A stretch of 64,000 nucleotides of DNA from Thunnus maccoyii. Lineage: Eukaryota; Chordata; Actinopteri; Scombriformes; Scombridae. The notes under the pieces are model-generated. The model did no database searches. It had not been told where the DNA came from and saw only the letters and a list, made by a program, of their open reading frames with translations. Location: contig NC_056540.1 of assembly GCF_910596095.1 (NCBI RefSeq), positions 16,394,501 through 16,458,500 on the forward strand. Reading direction: 5' to 3'. Shown in pieces: positions 53,001 through 64,000 of this stretch. The number at the start of each line of letters is the position of its first letter. Within the stretch, counting starts at the first letter, position 1. The translations under genes and the position numbers were made by a program.

Positions 53001-55416
53001 CAGCAGTCTCAGGCCTGGAGCCAAAGACAAAATAATCTGAAGCTGTTCTCTGTTACAGTGTGTCTTATGTTTGAACCCAGAGTCACTGTTTTGGCTATTT
53101 GTTGTTGAACTGACTTGACTTAAACCGATGTTCATGGCTATTTCATTGGCACTGTCAGACACATTGAGAAGACATGGTTTCATATTCATATTCGTATTTG
53201 TTAGACTTAAGATAAGTTGTGTCAGGTGAGATTAGTTATTTTGGTTAATGTTAGGGTACACTTGAGATGAAAGATATTTATTTTAATACAAATAAGGACA
53301 TTTTTGTAAGGTGATGTGTTTTAGTATGATGGGTTTGCAATATAACCTCTAACCATCATTGAGCAATTAGGAACAACTTCCACCTTACAGACTACTAATA
53401 TACTACTAATACATGTTGCTTTATTGACAGTGCTAATCTCATCATGTCTGATTTAAAGATGAAGCTCTGTGCCTCCTGGAGTACAGCCTTGCACAGATAA
53501 TGTTATTGCTTCAGTTTGTTTGTTTGTCTGTGTGTGTGTGTGGCCTGTGCAAGTAATGATTATGGTGATCATGATAACTATTGCTACTGTTGACAAGAAT
53601 CAGTAGATTGTTGCGCTGCATAAAATGGTTCAATTAACGAATTATTAGTGTTTTATTGCTTTGGGGCTAAAATACAAACCAGCCATCTCTCTCTTAGAGC
53701 CATCATCATTTAAAGCCAAAGGGCATTTTTTTCAGAAGCAAAATAATCATTCTCAGATGCAGCTGAATTATTTTTTTATACTGTTTTTCTTTCTTCCAAT
53801 TCTTAGCCTGCTCTTGTTACATTTTCTAAGAGTAATTTATGTTAAGTTGCTTTCTTCCAGACACTGCCTTTTATTAAATATTAGTTGTGGTCATATGAGT
53901 GCATGTCACACATTTAAAACCTGTGATCATCCATGCATAATCAAAGAGCTTTATGTATCACTGCAACATTATCTGAGTAATGGCAATTTAGTGATACATT
54001 TCACAGACATGTGGATCTTAATTGCAGTAGCATGCAAGTATGATGCAGTTTCAGGTGTAATTCAGGTGTAATTCATTGTTCAGTGCTTTTATTCTTTAAA
54101 TGTCTGTACCTCTCATCTCATAAGACCTTGAGTTCAGGTCTCAGTGCATCACTGTTTTTGCTGTGATTAGTCTGACGGTTTAGATATCAGCTGGGTTTAA
54201 CAGCAGAAAACAAGATCAGGTATCACATGATGCATCAAATCGATAAACTAAATCTTTCATGCACACCAAAACTAAGTTGTCCGCAGTAGATGGGCTGGAT
54301 AATCCATGCATCACATTACAGATAATGAAGCAAGAGTCTGCTTAATGTGAGTAAGAGGTGTAAAACTGAGCAGAGACAACAAAGGCGTTAAAAAACATGA
54401 TACCAAAATAACAAGGAGTTTGGTGTGCTTGTTTACAGACTACTGTAAATGGGGTTTTCGCGATAAGACTGGAGTTTAATTGTTCCCTAAGCCCTTGTTT
54501 ACTGCCTAATGTTCGTCTTAATCCTGACTCACATTGCTTTGTCCTCTAACTGAGAGCTGGAGTAGAAAGTTAGTCTGATGATGCTCCTTATGGAACAAAG
54601 GTTTATAATCTATGATATGTATTTTTTAAAAATACACTCAGAGACCAGTGAAATATAAACAGAAAACACCTGTATATTTTTATGTAGCCCTGCAGTATAT
54701 ATACAGTAGTGTTACCTATGTGAAACTAAATGTGAAATTACACCTCGATGAATGGGCAGTAAATAGTTGTTGTATGAAATACTTTAAATTCACTGCAAAC
54801 AGCATCCCTCTTCCAGGTGTTTTTAATTGGAAATTCCTGTCAAAGCATTTTTTCCATTCTGCCACTGCTGTCAGTATTCCCAGTTGTCCTGGATTAAGGC
54901 CTCTGTAAAGTGATAATTCTACAATGTTGCTCCTCTAATGCGATTAGGTGGAATCATCTTAATGATGCCATGAAGAGTAGCTTTGGAAAGGCAGCAGCAC
55001 AGAATGAAATAGGATGCCACTCACCCTTAAATTCCAAGTTAATGTCCAGGCTGCTATCTGTTTTTTTACTTTGTGTTCTACTATTGTCGCTTGTGTATTT
55101 GTTTTGGCCCTGTCTGCATTATCTGTTCATTCACAGTCACAGTTATATTAATGTTAGTAAAATTACAGGTGCTTAAAACCAACAAGTCTGTAATACTTGG
55201 CAAATGTATGCAATGTGAAGTCTGTTGCCTCTTAGATTTATTTATGGCCTTTTCTGTGTTGCATGTATGATTTATTGTTAGTGGTGATATATTCCAGTCA
55301 ATGTTACCCCGAGAGGTGCTGATTCAACTTCATGGTCTTTGGAGGCCGTTGTGGTGCTGTTGAATTGTATTGCATTATGCTGAGAGCTATCTTTAATGTT
55401 TACTCTGACCAAATAG
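50032..55416 (+). other. Non-coding, alpha-gamma gap
   Basis: About 5.4 kb without recognisable genes. A pyrimidine-rich tract lies at about 52371-52640 and creates overlapping short frames; a 14-base GT run is at 53529-53542. I looked here for alpha constant exon features (W-R-Y-S, a proline/glycine-rich middle, a lysine-rich end) and saw none. Confidence 0.55.
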
Positions 55417-55643
55417 AGTGGGCAAAATATTAGAAATACCTCTCAGAATAACACAATACAAGTTAACAGCACCACCAACTACAGCCCTGAAAAGACCTGT
55501 AGGTTGAATTGACACTTTTGTAAAACAGTTTCAACAAATACTAAACTAATTATATCCTTAATGAAGGTAGGATTCTTTGCAGGGTTGTATCAGTGTGCAT
55601 TAGTTTTAGCCAGATGTACCTAATAAAGTGGCAACTGAGTGTA
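55417..55643. repeat. Dispersed repeat fragment, probably a DNA transposon relic
   Basis: The end GTACCTAATAAAGTGGCAACTGAGTGTA is, in substance, a common fish repeat terminus (seen here from about 55616, written in parts: GTACCTAATAAAGTGG, CAACTGAGTGTA). The sequence upstream (GGGCAAAATATTAGAAATAC; CAGGGTTGTATCAGTGTGC) also looks like a consensus repeat. The left edge is uncertain and I cannot name the family firmly. Confidence 0.45.
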
Positions 55644-56629
55644 TACCCCCTCTACCTAACACACACTGACCAGCATATACCACACACATGCAAGCTAAAA
55701 TGCACACTCATGTTGCACCTAAATACTTATCATCCTCACCACAGCAAGAAGCTGCTGTCCATGTAGCTCTTTAAGTTTTGATGGTGATGAGAGTGGAAGA
55801 TGGTGTTTGCTATTCTGAGACAGCTCCACTAAGCTGAAATGATGGGCAGGCAAGTCATTATTTTATAAATAGTTATCATCGTTATCTGTGGAAAGTGGAG
55901 CAACCTCACAAAACCATTTCAAACATTTCCAACCTCAGACTCTCTGCAGGCCAGCACTCTCCTCTATTATTCAGACCCGCCCCCCCCTTCCTCTTTTTTT
56001 TTAAGAAATGGGCCAAGCCCTAGCGCAGCAGGCCTGCACCTGCAGTGCACTTCACATGCAGCACTGCCTGCTGCTTCCTCAGTACTGCATGACTAATAAG
56101 AAAGTACAAATACATTACACAATGCTTTAACATATATTGATCTATAGAGGTAGAATGTGGTGGTACATGGAAAATAGAAATGAGACACTCATGTGTGGAT
56201 AAACTATATTTATAGTTCCTGTGCTGTGTTTGCCCTTCATATGTGAGTGATGTAAACTATCTGTAAGTGCTCTATAAAGGATATAGTATATTCTACATAA
56301 TCTTCAGCTGTAGCAAATGGAATTATCTCTGTCTTTCCCTCTTTGTTTTGATATGTATCAGGCTGGATGAGAATGTGCAGGTATTGTTGGGTACATTCAC
56401 ATCTCCTTTCCCATCTAAAAGAGCTGACATTTTAATTTCCGCAGGCAGAGCGAATGTGTGGCAGACACCAAGGCTGCTACTGTATCTGTACCACTCATAC
56501 AATTTTTGGAGTGTGTGAGTGTGCTTATCTAATATAAGGCTTTATAGCTTTGCCTGCCTCTTGCATCACTGTGTGTCTGTCTGTGCATGTGGAACCTGCT
56601 ATTGGAGAACAAAGAAAAAGGGTGAAAAA
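55644..56629 (+). other. Non-coding, alpha-gamma gap
   Basis: No gene recognised; a C run and a T run lie near 55979-56003. Confidence 0.55.
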
Positions 56630-56645
56630 GCTCCCCCTTGTGGCA
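56630..56645 (-). promoter_or_regulatory. CTCF-like site in the alpha-gamma gap
   Basis: GCTCCCCCTTGTGGCA on the plus strand resembles the complement of the CTCF core (CCACNAGGGGGC). A weaker match, TGCCCCCTTGTGC, lies at 59038-59050. In mammals an alpha enhancer with CTCF sites (HS5-1) sits downstream of the alpha constant exons, so the location is plausible. The orientation appears to be that of the promoter CSEs, not opposite as at HS5-1. Confidence 0.35.
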
Positions 56646-56940
56646 AAAAGTGGAAATTCTTTTGTGCAATATGTGTGTCTGTGTGTCAATACATTCAATT
56701 ATTTAGCATGTTGCCACTCTGTATGTGGTAGTGTATTGACTGGTATTGTTATTGAGCTTCTGTGTCAGTATTGATCCACAGATAGTGGGGTCCTGTCCCA
56801 TTTTCCACTCTCTCTAGCTGACCCATGCCCTCTTCCCCTGTGAACTGTTTGATTGACAAATCTAGGTTACCCATGCTTGACTACAAAGCCAGATTTATTC
56901 TTAATCCCACAAAAAATGTTTGGTTCAGGCTGTTTCTGTG

Positions 56941-57020
56941 TGTGAGAGAGACAAAAAAAAGAGGAGAGATGAAGAGGAGTGTGAGAGAGACAAAAAAAAA
57001 AGAGGAGAGATGAAGAGGAG
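56941..57020. repeat. Two-copy tandem duplication, 39 and 41 bp
   Basis: Two adjacent units (56941-56979 and 56980-57020), each GTGAGAGAGAC, then an A run of 8 or 10, then GAGGAGAGATGAAGAGGAG. They differ only in A-run length. It looks like replication slippage; the lysine-rich reading frame across it is not a Pcdh constant exon. Confidence 0.85.
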
Positions 57021-58361
57021 TGTGTGTGTTCTCTCTTCTATTTTATATTATACAACTCATCTATTCTATAAAATGAACGAGAGTGGAAAACATAATGTAT
57101 AATGTAATTCAGTCAAATGTAACCCAGATATTTGAATTTCAATGAGGCAGATGCCCTGTCCTTGGCATATGTACTCATAAAGAGGGGTGCGGAGCAGGTG
57201 GGTGCAGGGAGTGGCACTTTCAGAGGCTGCATCTGCGTCACCATGGATACAAGAGGGGAGATAGTGAATCAATTATGGGTGCTCCCTGTGTGGAAGGAGA
57301 GATCTAACGGACACTGTCTTTGTCACTAGGCACAACACTGAGCCAATCAGAGTGTCTGTTACAGTCACATTGATTCCACCTGACCAATCAGATTTTCATG
57401 CTATACCTTTGTTGTTACTAAAGCTGATTGTAAAACCCTGTTTTATTGACAGCTTTGATTAATGGTCTGTTGTTGCAAAGTATACCATGACTGTGCCTCT
57501 GCTATCACAAGCTTTTTGCTAGATTAGATTTTTGGAAAGATTTTTTTTCTTCACAGAACGAACCACACACGACAATCTCCCTGAACTACCATATATGAAT
57601 GAAATTCATGCACAGACACACATCATTTCTCTTTCTGTTTGTCTCTTTTTCCATTTCTATTTCTCTCACACCTCTCTTACACACACAGACACATGCAAAT
57701 TACACAGACCCTGATCATTTCTTCCAGCAGCAAATCTCCACACACTGCAATTCATACAGTTTAGATGTGTACTAATAATTACTGTAGACTCACCATTACA
57801 GCTTCATTAACACACTCTGTCTTTGTTGACTTTGTGGTTTCTAAAAGAGGCTAAAAGATCAGATAACATGTGAAAGTGTCTCTGACATAGTACATAAATA
57901 TATAAGGTACTTTATAAAACTGAAACTAAATACTGGATATGTACTTAAAAAAAAGAGTTAAAATCAAAATTCTGCTTTCATGTCTCCCCATCTGGGCAAT
58001 GACATCTCATGACAGCATCAAATGGAACAATGGCTTCAGCAACAATAGCATGCGGTTTCCCCTGCCTGTTGTTTCACAGTAGAGTAACTAATTATGTGAT
58101 TTTTTTGGGCATTACTTTCCAAATGAGTGAACACTGTGTTGGTGTGCTGCTATTTTTATCTCAGGGGGGTATGTGCATGTGTGTGTTTGGGCATGCTGCA
58201 TATTGCCGTGTCCTGGTTTTCATCTTGTTCCGGCTCATGTTTCCCTGAACCCGCCCCTGTCCTACTTACTCCAGCAACCAGTGGAGGCGAGCTCAGATTT
58301 GGAAATAAATGATTAAGTGGTAGTTGGATTAAATACTAGGAGGGATTCATCTTCCCCTCCA
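57021..58361 (+). other. Non-coding, alpha-gamma gap
   Basis: Only short frames. A possible CTCF-like string on the plus strand (CAACCAGTGGAGGCG, near 58272-58286) has an extra base and is not called. Nothing else recognised. Confidence 0.5.
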
Positions 58362-58362
58362 C

Positions 58363-58384
58363 CTCTCTCTCTCTCTCTCTCTCT
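58363..58384. repeat. (CT)11 microsatellite
   Basis: An uninterrupted 22-base CT run. Confidence 0.95.
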
Positions 58385-61300
58385 ATCATATATTACATTT
58401 TAGAGGATTTCTTTGTGTATCTGTTTATATATACCTGGTTAGAGTTTGAGTGCAGTGTGAGTCCAGCTGTCTAGTTAATGAATAGTATTCTATAGGGTTA
58501 ATAAATCCACCCATGAATACAAATTTTAATATTTTAAAACATCTGTGTCATATGTTAGATAGGGAGGTAATTCTTCCATTTGGAAACTATGTTCTCATGA
58601 AAAAGTCAATACATTTTCTTGTATTTTTAGATTTCTTTATACTCCGAGTGCCATTTCCTCTCCTCCCTTCCCTCTGACTTAATTCTCTGCTGTTGTGTCA
58701 CTTCTCCATGTTTCCTGTGGTTCCCTATACACCGTTTTTATTACATTATGTCGATCTTTTATCTCTTTATCTCCCTTCATCTCCTCTGCTTTATCAGAGA
58801 ATCTAAATCATTAGTGTACTGCTGCATTTAGGTGTGGTTCTAGTCACACTGATGCTAAAATCAAATGCTGTATGAGCCATGTCACAGCTCTTCATAAGAT
58901 AATCACCAGATTAAAAAAAAACAACAAACAATTAATTTGGTTAATCACCTCAGCAAGTGTAAAAATATCAATCTGTACAATAAGCATGATATGAGATAGG
59001 TACTGAATGAAGAAGGAAACATGCACAAGGAGTAGGTTGCCCCCTTGTGCTCTGATGAGCTCTACTCCACACAAAAACAGCCCAATGACATCAGTAACTC
59101 GTCACACAAAGCAGGATGTAGTGTGCGGACTGCAGGAGTGGGGGTGGTCTCCAGAGGCCTGGCCCAGAGAGGGTACAGTGGGCTGGGCATAGCTGAATGA
59201 AAAGGTCAGGCTCTCTGTGGGCTGTGGGGGTGGAAAGAGAAGCAGGCGCTGCTGCTGCTAAAGTGAATTTGTCATAGTGAATATGCTGCTGCAGTGCAAC
59301 ATTACCAATGCATGAGCAGCCCAACTGCAACCATGGACAGCCTGGCCTGGTATGCATAGGAGTGTGTTTTATGTTTGCTTGGGTGGGTGGGTGAGTGTGA
59401 GTGTGTGTGCTTGTCACTATGATGTGATCTGATTCGTCCAGTGAGATGAAAGGGCAGCATGAAAGTGAACAGTAGCAGACAAAAAGGTGGAAGTGGGAAG
59501 AAAATCTAGAGTGTTACTTTTCCTACTATTTCCTGCCTTCTGAAAAATAAACCCATAGGCTTGTGCATTAGCGTGTGTATGTGAGTATGTGTGCGCATGC
59601 ACACATGCATCATGTCTGTGCAGGAGACGGTGTTGCTATAGAGACGAGAGCTGTGCAGAAGGAGAGAGGAAAGGGGGGGAGATACTCGCCTTGGAGCATG
59701 TTCAGATAGCACCCTTCCCCCATCTACTCACACACAGATGAATAGTACAGTACACGCCCTCATAACACACACTTACTCACAAGCACACACACAACTGTTG
59801 GCTATGACTATGATGAAATCATTAGTATGGAGGAGATACAGTAGCTAATTTGGTGACTCTATGTGGTGGTAGCCCTTTAATAATGCAGTGATATGCCTTA
59901 AAAAAGCAGCTACCCGCTGCTTCCACCTGTGCCGACCCCTCCCCTCACCTCCCACTCACTGCTCCCTCTCTTCCTCTCATCACACTGCTCTTGGTGCTCC
60001 CTACTGTTTCTCCTATATGACGTGATAGGTAAACCACAGACAGAGAAGGAAGTTAACAGACACACATGAATTTAACCACTAGATTTATTTACACAACTCC
60101 CTGTGCTCAGGGAGCAAACACTGTGTATCTTTCTTAACCACCATTTATTCACTATTAATTATTCAGCAAATTCGATTATCATATCCTAAGGAAATGTGAC
60201 TTTCATCAATGCATACATACAGAGTTCATGATTAAAAATTGGAAGAGTCTAATAAAATAAAGCTTTAACAATTAAAGCAACATATGTGCATCAATTATTG
60301 TGTCTGCGCACACAGAGCTATTAGTTAATTAACTGACCCCTCTCAAGATGTCTCCCATTGGAGCTGTATCAGTCACTGGAAGAGGAGGTGATGTGGCAGC
60401 TCAGTGTGTTCAACATCTTTAACACCTCTATGACACAATCAGTGTTTCCTCCACAATGGCCAAATGAGCATGCTCCATAAAAAGGCCCTGACTTTGCTCT
60501 CAAGATGGATTCAATACTTCAGCCTCTGATATCATCCATACACTATATGTGGGCTATGAAGTACTAAATTCATTTGTACCACTGTACCTTTGTTTTATTG
60601 TTTCCTGGAATTCTGTGACAAATGGTGTGTTTAACATACATTAAAATCGCCTGTTCATTTAGCCTACAAAATAAGGTCACAGTGTCAGCAGGCCACAAAG
60701 CAGAATCTCCAGTAAGATTTATGAGTTTTAAACGGATAAATTCACTTTACAGAGTTGAGTAAACTCTAACATCAGTGGTCCACGTGTGTGATGTTGATTT
60801 TATGAGAAAGATAATCCAGACAGAAGTCCTTCAAGGTTGGAGCAATATAGACAGTGACCTACAAATAAACCATGAATCATTGAATTTCATCATGGGCTGT
60901 CTGGGTCTGATGGGCCGGGTGATCTTTGTGCGCTTGTATGTATATAAATAACCAACATGTGCATTCTATTCAGTGTCAATGTAAATACAATTTTCTCTTG
61001 CCATACATTAGGAAAATTGAGTATACAAGTCATTGTTTGTGAGCTATTATTATTATTGCATTTTGGGGTTAACGGATGACTGCGGCTCAGTGTGTGATGG
61101 TTATTAATATTTTCAAATCAAATCATGTTACCCACAGAGGGGAAATAGGACAGGAGTTTCTGAATCCAGAGCTTAATCCTGGGATTACAAATGAGGGAAT
61201 GTTCATAAGCTCATGACTACTGTCTCTGTGGAAATGTGGTGAAACACTAAAATACACTGAAATATACCGCAGCACATGGATATCCTTCTTTTGTTCATAG

Positions 61301-61500
61301 AGTTAAATACATCTATTGCCCTCAAGGCTAACAGAGAAAAACAAAGAGAAAAGGAGAAAAGGAGATGGGGTAATGTGGGCACAGTGGGAAGAAAATAAAT
61401 AATTTATTTCTACATTGCATTGCATTCATGTACCATCTTGTAAAATATGAATTTTGGCAGTCAGCACACATCCAGGCAGAAATAACAGGTTTTATATTCA
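58385..61500 (+). other. Non-coding, 5' of the gamma exon
   Basis: No gene or named repeat recognised. GT-rich and GA-rich patches lie at about 59380-59410 and 61330-61365. Confidence 0.55.
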
Positions 61501-61521
61501 GGACATGTCCATGGTGCTGAA
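61501..61521 (+). promoter_or_regulatory. RE1/NRSE-like site, gamma exon
   Basis: ATGTCCATGGTGCTGAA core; 17 of 21 consensus positions, the right half perfect. It lies 423 bp before the gamma ATG and 179 bp before its CSE-like motif, so the alpha promoter layout is repeated in the gamma group. Confidence 0.7.
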
Positions 61522-61699
61522 AACTCATTTAAAGCTACATACATGAAAATGCAGTTTTTTGTAATATCAGTTAGGCTGTTCAACAGCACATATAATTATG
61601 ATTACTTCTTGTTGATGTCCCTAGTGTTTTTTATAGCTCCTGTGAGGCCTTAAGAAGCAACAACACACATTCACTACTCTCTGCACTTTGCCACTTTCA

Positions 61700-61765
61700 C
61701 CACATGGCGCCAGTGTTGATCCATCAGAGTCAACGCCTCTCTGTGATACAACTAGGCCCCTCCCG
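61700..61765 (+). promoter_or_regulatory. Promoter of gamma exon: CSE-like motif and C-rich block
   Basis: CCACATGGCGCCAGTG at 61700-61715, 244 bp before the ATG. It differs from the alpha CSE (GGCGCCAGTG against GGTGTCAGTG) and is closer to a plain CTCF core. GGCCCCTCCCG follows at 61755-61765. Confidence 0.65.
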
Positions 61766-61943
61766 TTTTCAGGCAATAGGGATATTTCTTCAGTCTTTGT
61801 TATAAACAGACAGAGGACGGTGGAACAAGCACGCTTTATTCCTTCAGTATCCAGAGCTCATCTTCCATAGTGTCAAAAACATTTGACCGCAATTGGATTT
61901 TTTTTCTTTTGTTATTTATGCTTCGTTCACACTGGACAGAAGA

Positions 61944-64000
61944 ATGTCTTCGCCTTGTAGATGGAGCTGTTTAGGGATATATCTAGGGCTATTTCTACTG
62001 GATTGTTACTGGGACACGGTGTCTGGGCAGCTCTCCTATTCGGTCTCAGAGGAGGTAAACCCGGGGACTCATGTTGGAAATATCGCTAAGGATTTAACCA
62101 TTAATTTACAGGACTTGGAAACCCGCATGTTTCAAATTGTTACTGGATCAAAGAGGAAATTCTTCGAGGTAAATCTTAAGACTGGTGTTCTGTATGTCAG
62201 TGAGAGAATAGACAGAGAGGAGCTTTGCGCAGAGGAACTTAAATGCTCAGTCAATGCAGAGGCCGTGATAAATAACCCTTTGAAGCTTTATAGTATTGAC
62301 ATAGACATTTTAGATGTAAATGATAATGCCCCATTATTTACGACCAAATTGCAAAATTTGTATATTGCAGAGAATACTTTACCGGGAGTGAAATTCGCAT
62401 TATCTGAAGCAACTGATGCAGATGTGGGGAGAAACGGAGTCAATACTTACAAATTAAGCCAAAATGAACATTTCTCTTTGGCAGTGCATAAAACAGGTGA
62501 CAGTGTGTCTGCTGAGTTAGTGCTGAAGAAAGCTTTAGACAGAGAGAAGCAGCCTGTTATCACCATGACACTGACCGCTGTAGATGGAGGGACTCCTCCA
62601 AAATCAGGCACCTCACAGCTCGTAATCAATGTTTTAGACATTAATGATAACATTCCGATATTCAGCGAATCTTTGTATAAGACAAAGATTCCCGAAAACA
62701 CGCCCCTGGGCACACTAGTTATCGCTGTGAACGCCACCGATGCAGATGAGGGCCTGAACGGCGAGATTGTGTATTCATTAAGAAGCAAAGATCAAGATCA
62801 CGTACTTGATATCTTTGAAATTGAAAGTCAAACGGGCGTCATTAAGGTAAAAGGCAATATAGACTTTGAAGAAAGGAAAGCTTTTGAGATACGTGTGGAG
62901 GCAAGTGATAAAGGCCAGCCTCCAATGTCCGCTCATTGTAAAGTGTTGGTAGAAGTTGTGGACCTCAATGACAATGCTCCTGAGATCACCATTACGTCAC
63001 TGCATAATACAGTGAAAGAGGACTCTAATATAGGTACCGTAGTTGCACTTCTGTCCGTCCTCGATAAAGACGGTGGAGAAAATGGTAAAGTGAAAATCCA
63101 AATTCAAAATGAGGTTCCATTCAAACTCGAAACAAACTACAAAAATTATTATTCGTTGTTAGTTGATGGGCCTTTGGACAGAGAGAGTATCTCTAACTAC
63201 AACGTCACCATAGTCGCCACTGATAAAGGCACCCCGCCACTCTCTAGCACGAGTGTAGTTCCTATACACGTTTCTGATGTCAATGACAACCCGCCTCTCT
63301 TCTCAGAGCCTGTGATTAATGTTAACGTGAATGAGAACAGACCGGTAGGAGCAGTTATTAAAACGGTGACTGCAACTGATGCTGACACTGACCAGAACAG
63401 TCAGGTGAGCTACTCATTTTTACAGAGTAACACTAACTCGTTGTCGTTATCTACAATGGTGAATATCAACTCAGAGACTGGAGATATAATCAATCTGCAG
63501 TCTTTTAACTTTGAGGAGTTAAAAATGTTTCAGTTTAAAGTTCAGGCCACAGACTCTGGTGTTCCTCCGCTCAGCAGCAACGTGACTGTGAACGTTTTTA
63601 TTCTGGATGAGAATGACAACAGTCCAGCTATTCTGGCGCCCTATTCTGAACACGGCTCCGTTAACAGTGAGAGCATTCCCTATTCTGCTGAAGCGGGCTA
63701 CTTTGTGGCAAAGATCAGGGCTGTAGACGCAGACTCTGGATACAATGCGCTGCTTTCTTATCACCTGTCTGAGTCCAAAGGAAACAACCTCTTCCGGATC
63801 GGAACCAGCACCGGGGAAATCAGGACTAAGAGGAGAATGAGTGACAATGACCTGAAAACTCACCCCTTGGTGGTGTTGGTTTCTGATAACGGAGAACCCT
63901 CCCTGTCAGCTACTGTGTCTATTGATGTGGTGGTGGTTGAAAGCACAGCTGACATCCAGACTCAGTTCAGACATGTGCCTGTGAAGGAGGAGAGCTTCTC
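61944..64000 (+). CDS. Pcdh gamma-type variable exon, 3' part outside window
   Basis: An open frame of 685 complete codons running off the window, from [11 protein letters not shown]. The signal peptide is [18 protein letters not shown] before [11 protein letters not shown]1 has CAEELKC as its CX5C loop; the linkers are DVNDNAP, DINDNIP, DLNDNAP, DVNDNPP and DENDNSP. EC6 has the set typical of fish gamma Pcdhs: [31 protein letters not shown] and [14 protein letters not shown]. The window ends in the stalk (HVPVKEESF) before the membrane helix. The 3' part is clearly not the alpha common part ([19 protein letters not shown] against FDFETLKTFQFQVVATDSG). It is probably the first gamma exon, by position after the alpha group; the rest of the gamma array would follow. 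Confidence 0.95.
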   Translation, partial: MSSPCRWSCLGIYLGLFLLDCYWDTVSGQLSYSVSEEVNPGTHVGNIAKDLTINLQDLETRMFQIVTGSKRKFFEVNLKTGVLYVSERIDREELCAEELKCSVNAEAVINNPLKLYSIDIDILDVNDNAPLFTTKLQNLYIAENTLPGVKFALSEATDADVGRNGVNTYKLSQNEHFSLAVHKTGDSVSAELVLKKALDREKQPVITMTLTAVDGGTPPKSGTSQLVINVLDINDNIPIFSESLYKTKIPENTPLGTLVIAVNATDADEGLNGEIVYSLRSKDQDHVLDIFEIESQTGVIKVKGNIDFEERKAFEIRVEASDKGQPPMSAHCKVLVEVVDLNDNAPEITITSLHNTVKEDSNIGTVVALLSVLDKDGGENGKVKIQIQNEVPFKLETNYKNYYSLLVDGPLDRESISNYNVTIVATDKGTPPLSSTSVVPIHVSDVNDNPPLFSEPVINVNVNENRPVGAVIKTVTATDADTDQNSQVSYSFLQSNTNSLSLSTMVNINSETGDIINLQSFNFEELKMFQFKVQATDSGVPPLSSNVTVNVFILDENDNSPAILAPYSEHGSVNSESIPYSAEAGYFVAKIRAVDADSGYNALLSYHLSESKGNNLFRIGTSTGEIRTKRRMSDNDLKTHPLVVLVSDNGEPSLSATVSIDVVVVESTADIQTQFRHVPVKEESF

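Noticed and set aside
56920-57102. Lysine-rich frame, a possible alpha constant exon 3
   Set aside because: It comes from a two-copy tandem repeat with A runs; the preceding conserved motifs of the constant region are missing.
57132-57329. Frame of 65 codons with a cysteine- and glycine-rich part
   Set aside because: No similarity to Pcdh constant exons and no matching splice sites in phase.
58272-58286. CAACCAGTGGAGGCG as a plus-strand CTCF site, convergent to the CSEs
   Set aside because: It needs an extra base inside the core to align; too weak without a matrix score.
59007-59417. Short frames on both strands near 59.0-59.4 kb
   Set aside because: Histidine/threonine runs on the minus strand come from a GT-rich repeat; nothing supports coding.

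Overview
The window is part of a clustered protocadherin (Pcdh) locus from a ray-finned, probably percomorph, fish. The evidence is a head-to-tail array of large single-exon ORFs on the plus strand. Each encodes a signal peptide, six cadherin (EC) repeats, one membrane helix and a short tail, and each ends in-frame at a splice donor. The fish call rests on the teleost-type alpha tail, on a teleost-type gamma exon directly downstream with no beta group between them, and on MITE families familiar from fish genomes.

Layout. Bases 2-42831 hold 14 alpha-type variable exons, numbered 1-14 here. Exon 1 is cut by the window start. Exon 3 has lost most of its ectodomain through an in-frame 1725-bp deletion. 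The other 12 are whole (784-787 codons). Bases 42832-61943 are a 19-kb stretch without long exons, where the alpha constant exons would be expected. I could not recognise them; one weak candidate small exon lies at 44208-44306. The stretch also holds a nested pair of hAT-type MITEs, a Tc1-like MITE, a 142-bp foldback element, low-complexity tracts and a few possible CTCF and RFX sites. At 61944 a gamma-type variable exon begins and runs off the window end.

Regulation. Every exon with its 5' end in the window has a CTCF-type conserved sequence element (CSE) 216-264 bp before its ATG. Nine alpha exons and the gamma exon also carry an RE1/NRSE-like site (REST/NRSF silencer), all in one orientation, 424-648 bp before the ATG. 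Exons 2, 5, 7 and 14 lack one. This is the most striking signal in the window: a promoter module of RE1 then CSE then a C-rich or CRE-like block, repeated along the array.

How it works (established for the family): each neuron picks one or a few promoters by CTCF/cohesin looping, the chosen exon is spliced to shared constant exons, and the proteins give homophilic cell-identity codes through EC1-EC4. In this array EC1-EC3 differ between paralogs, while the last ~800 bp of every exon (late EC5, EC6, membrane helix, tail) is nearly identical, a pattern expected from gene conversion.
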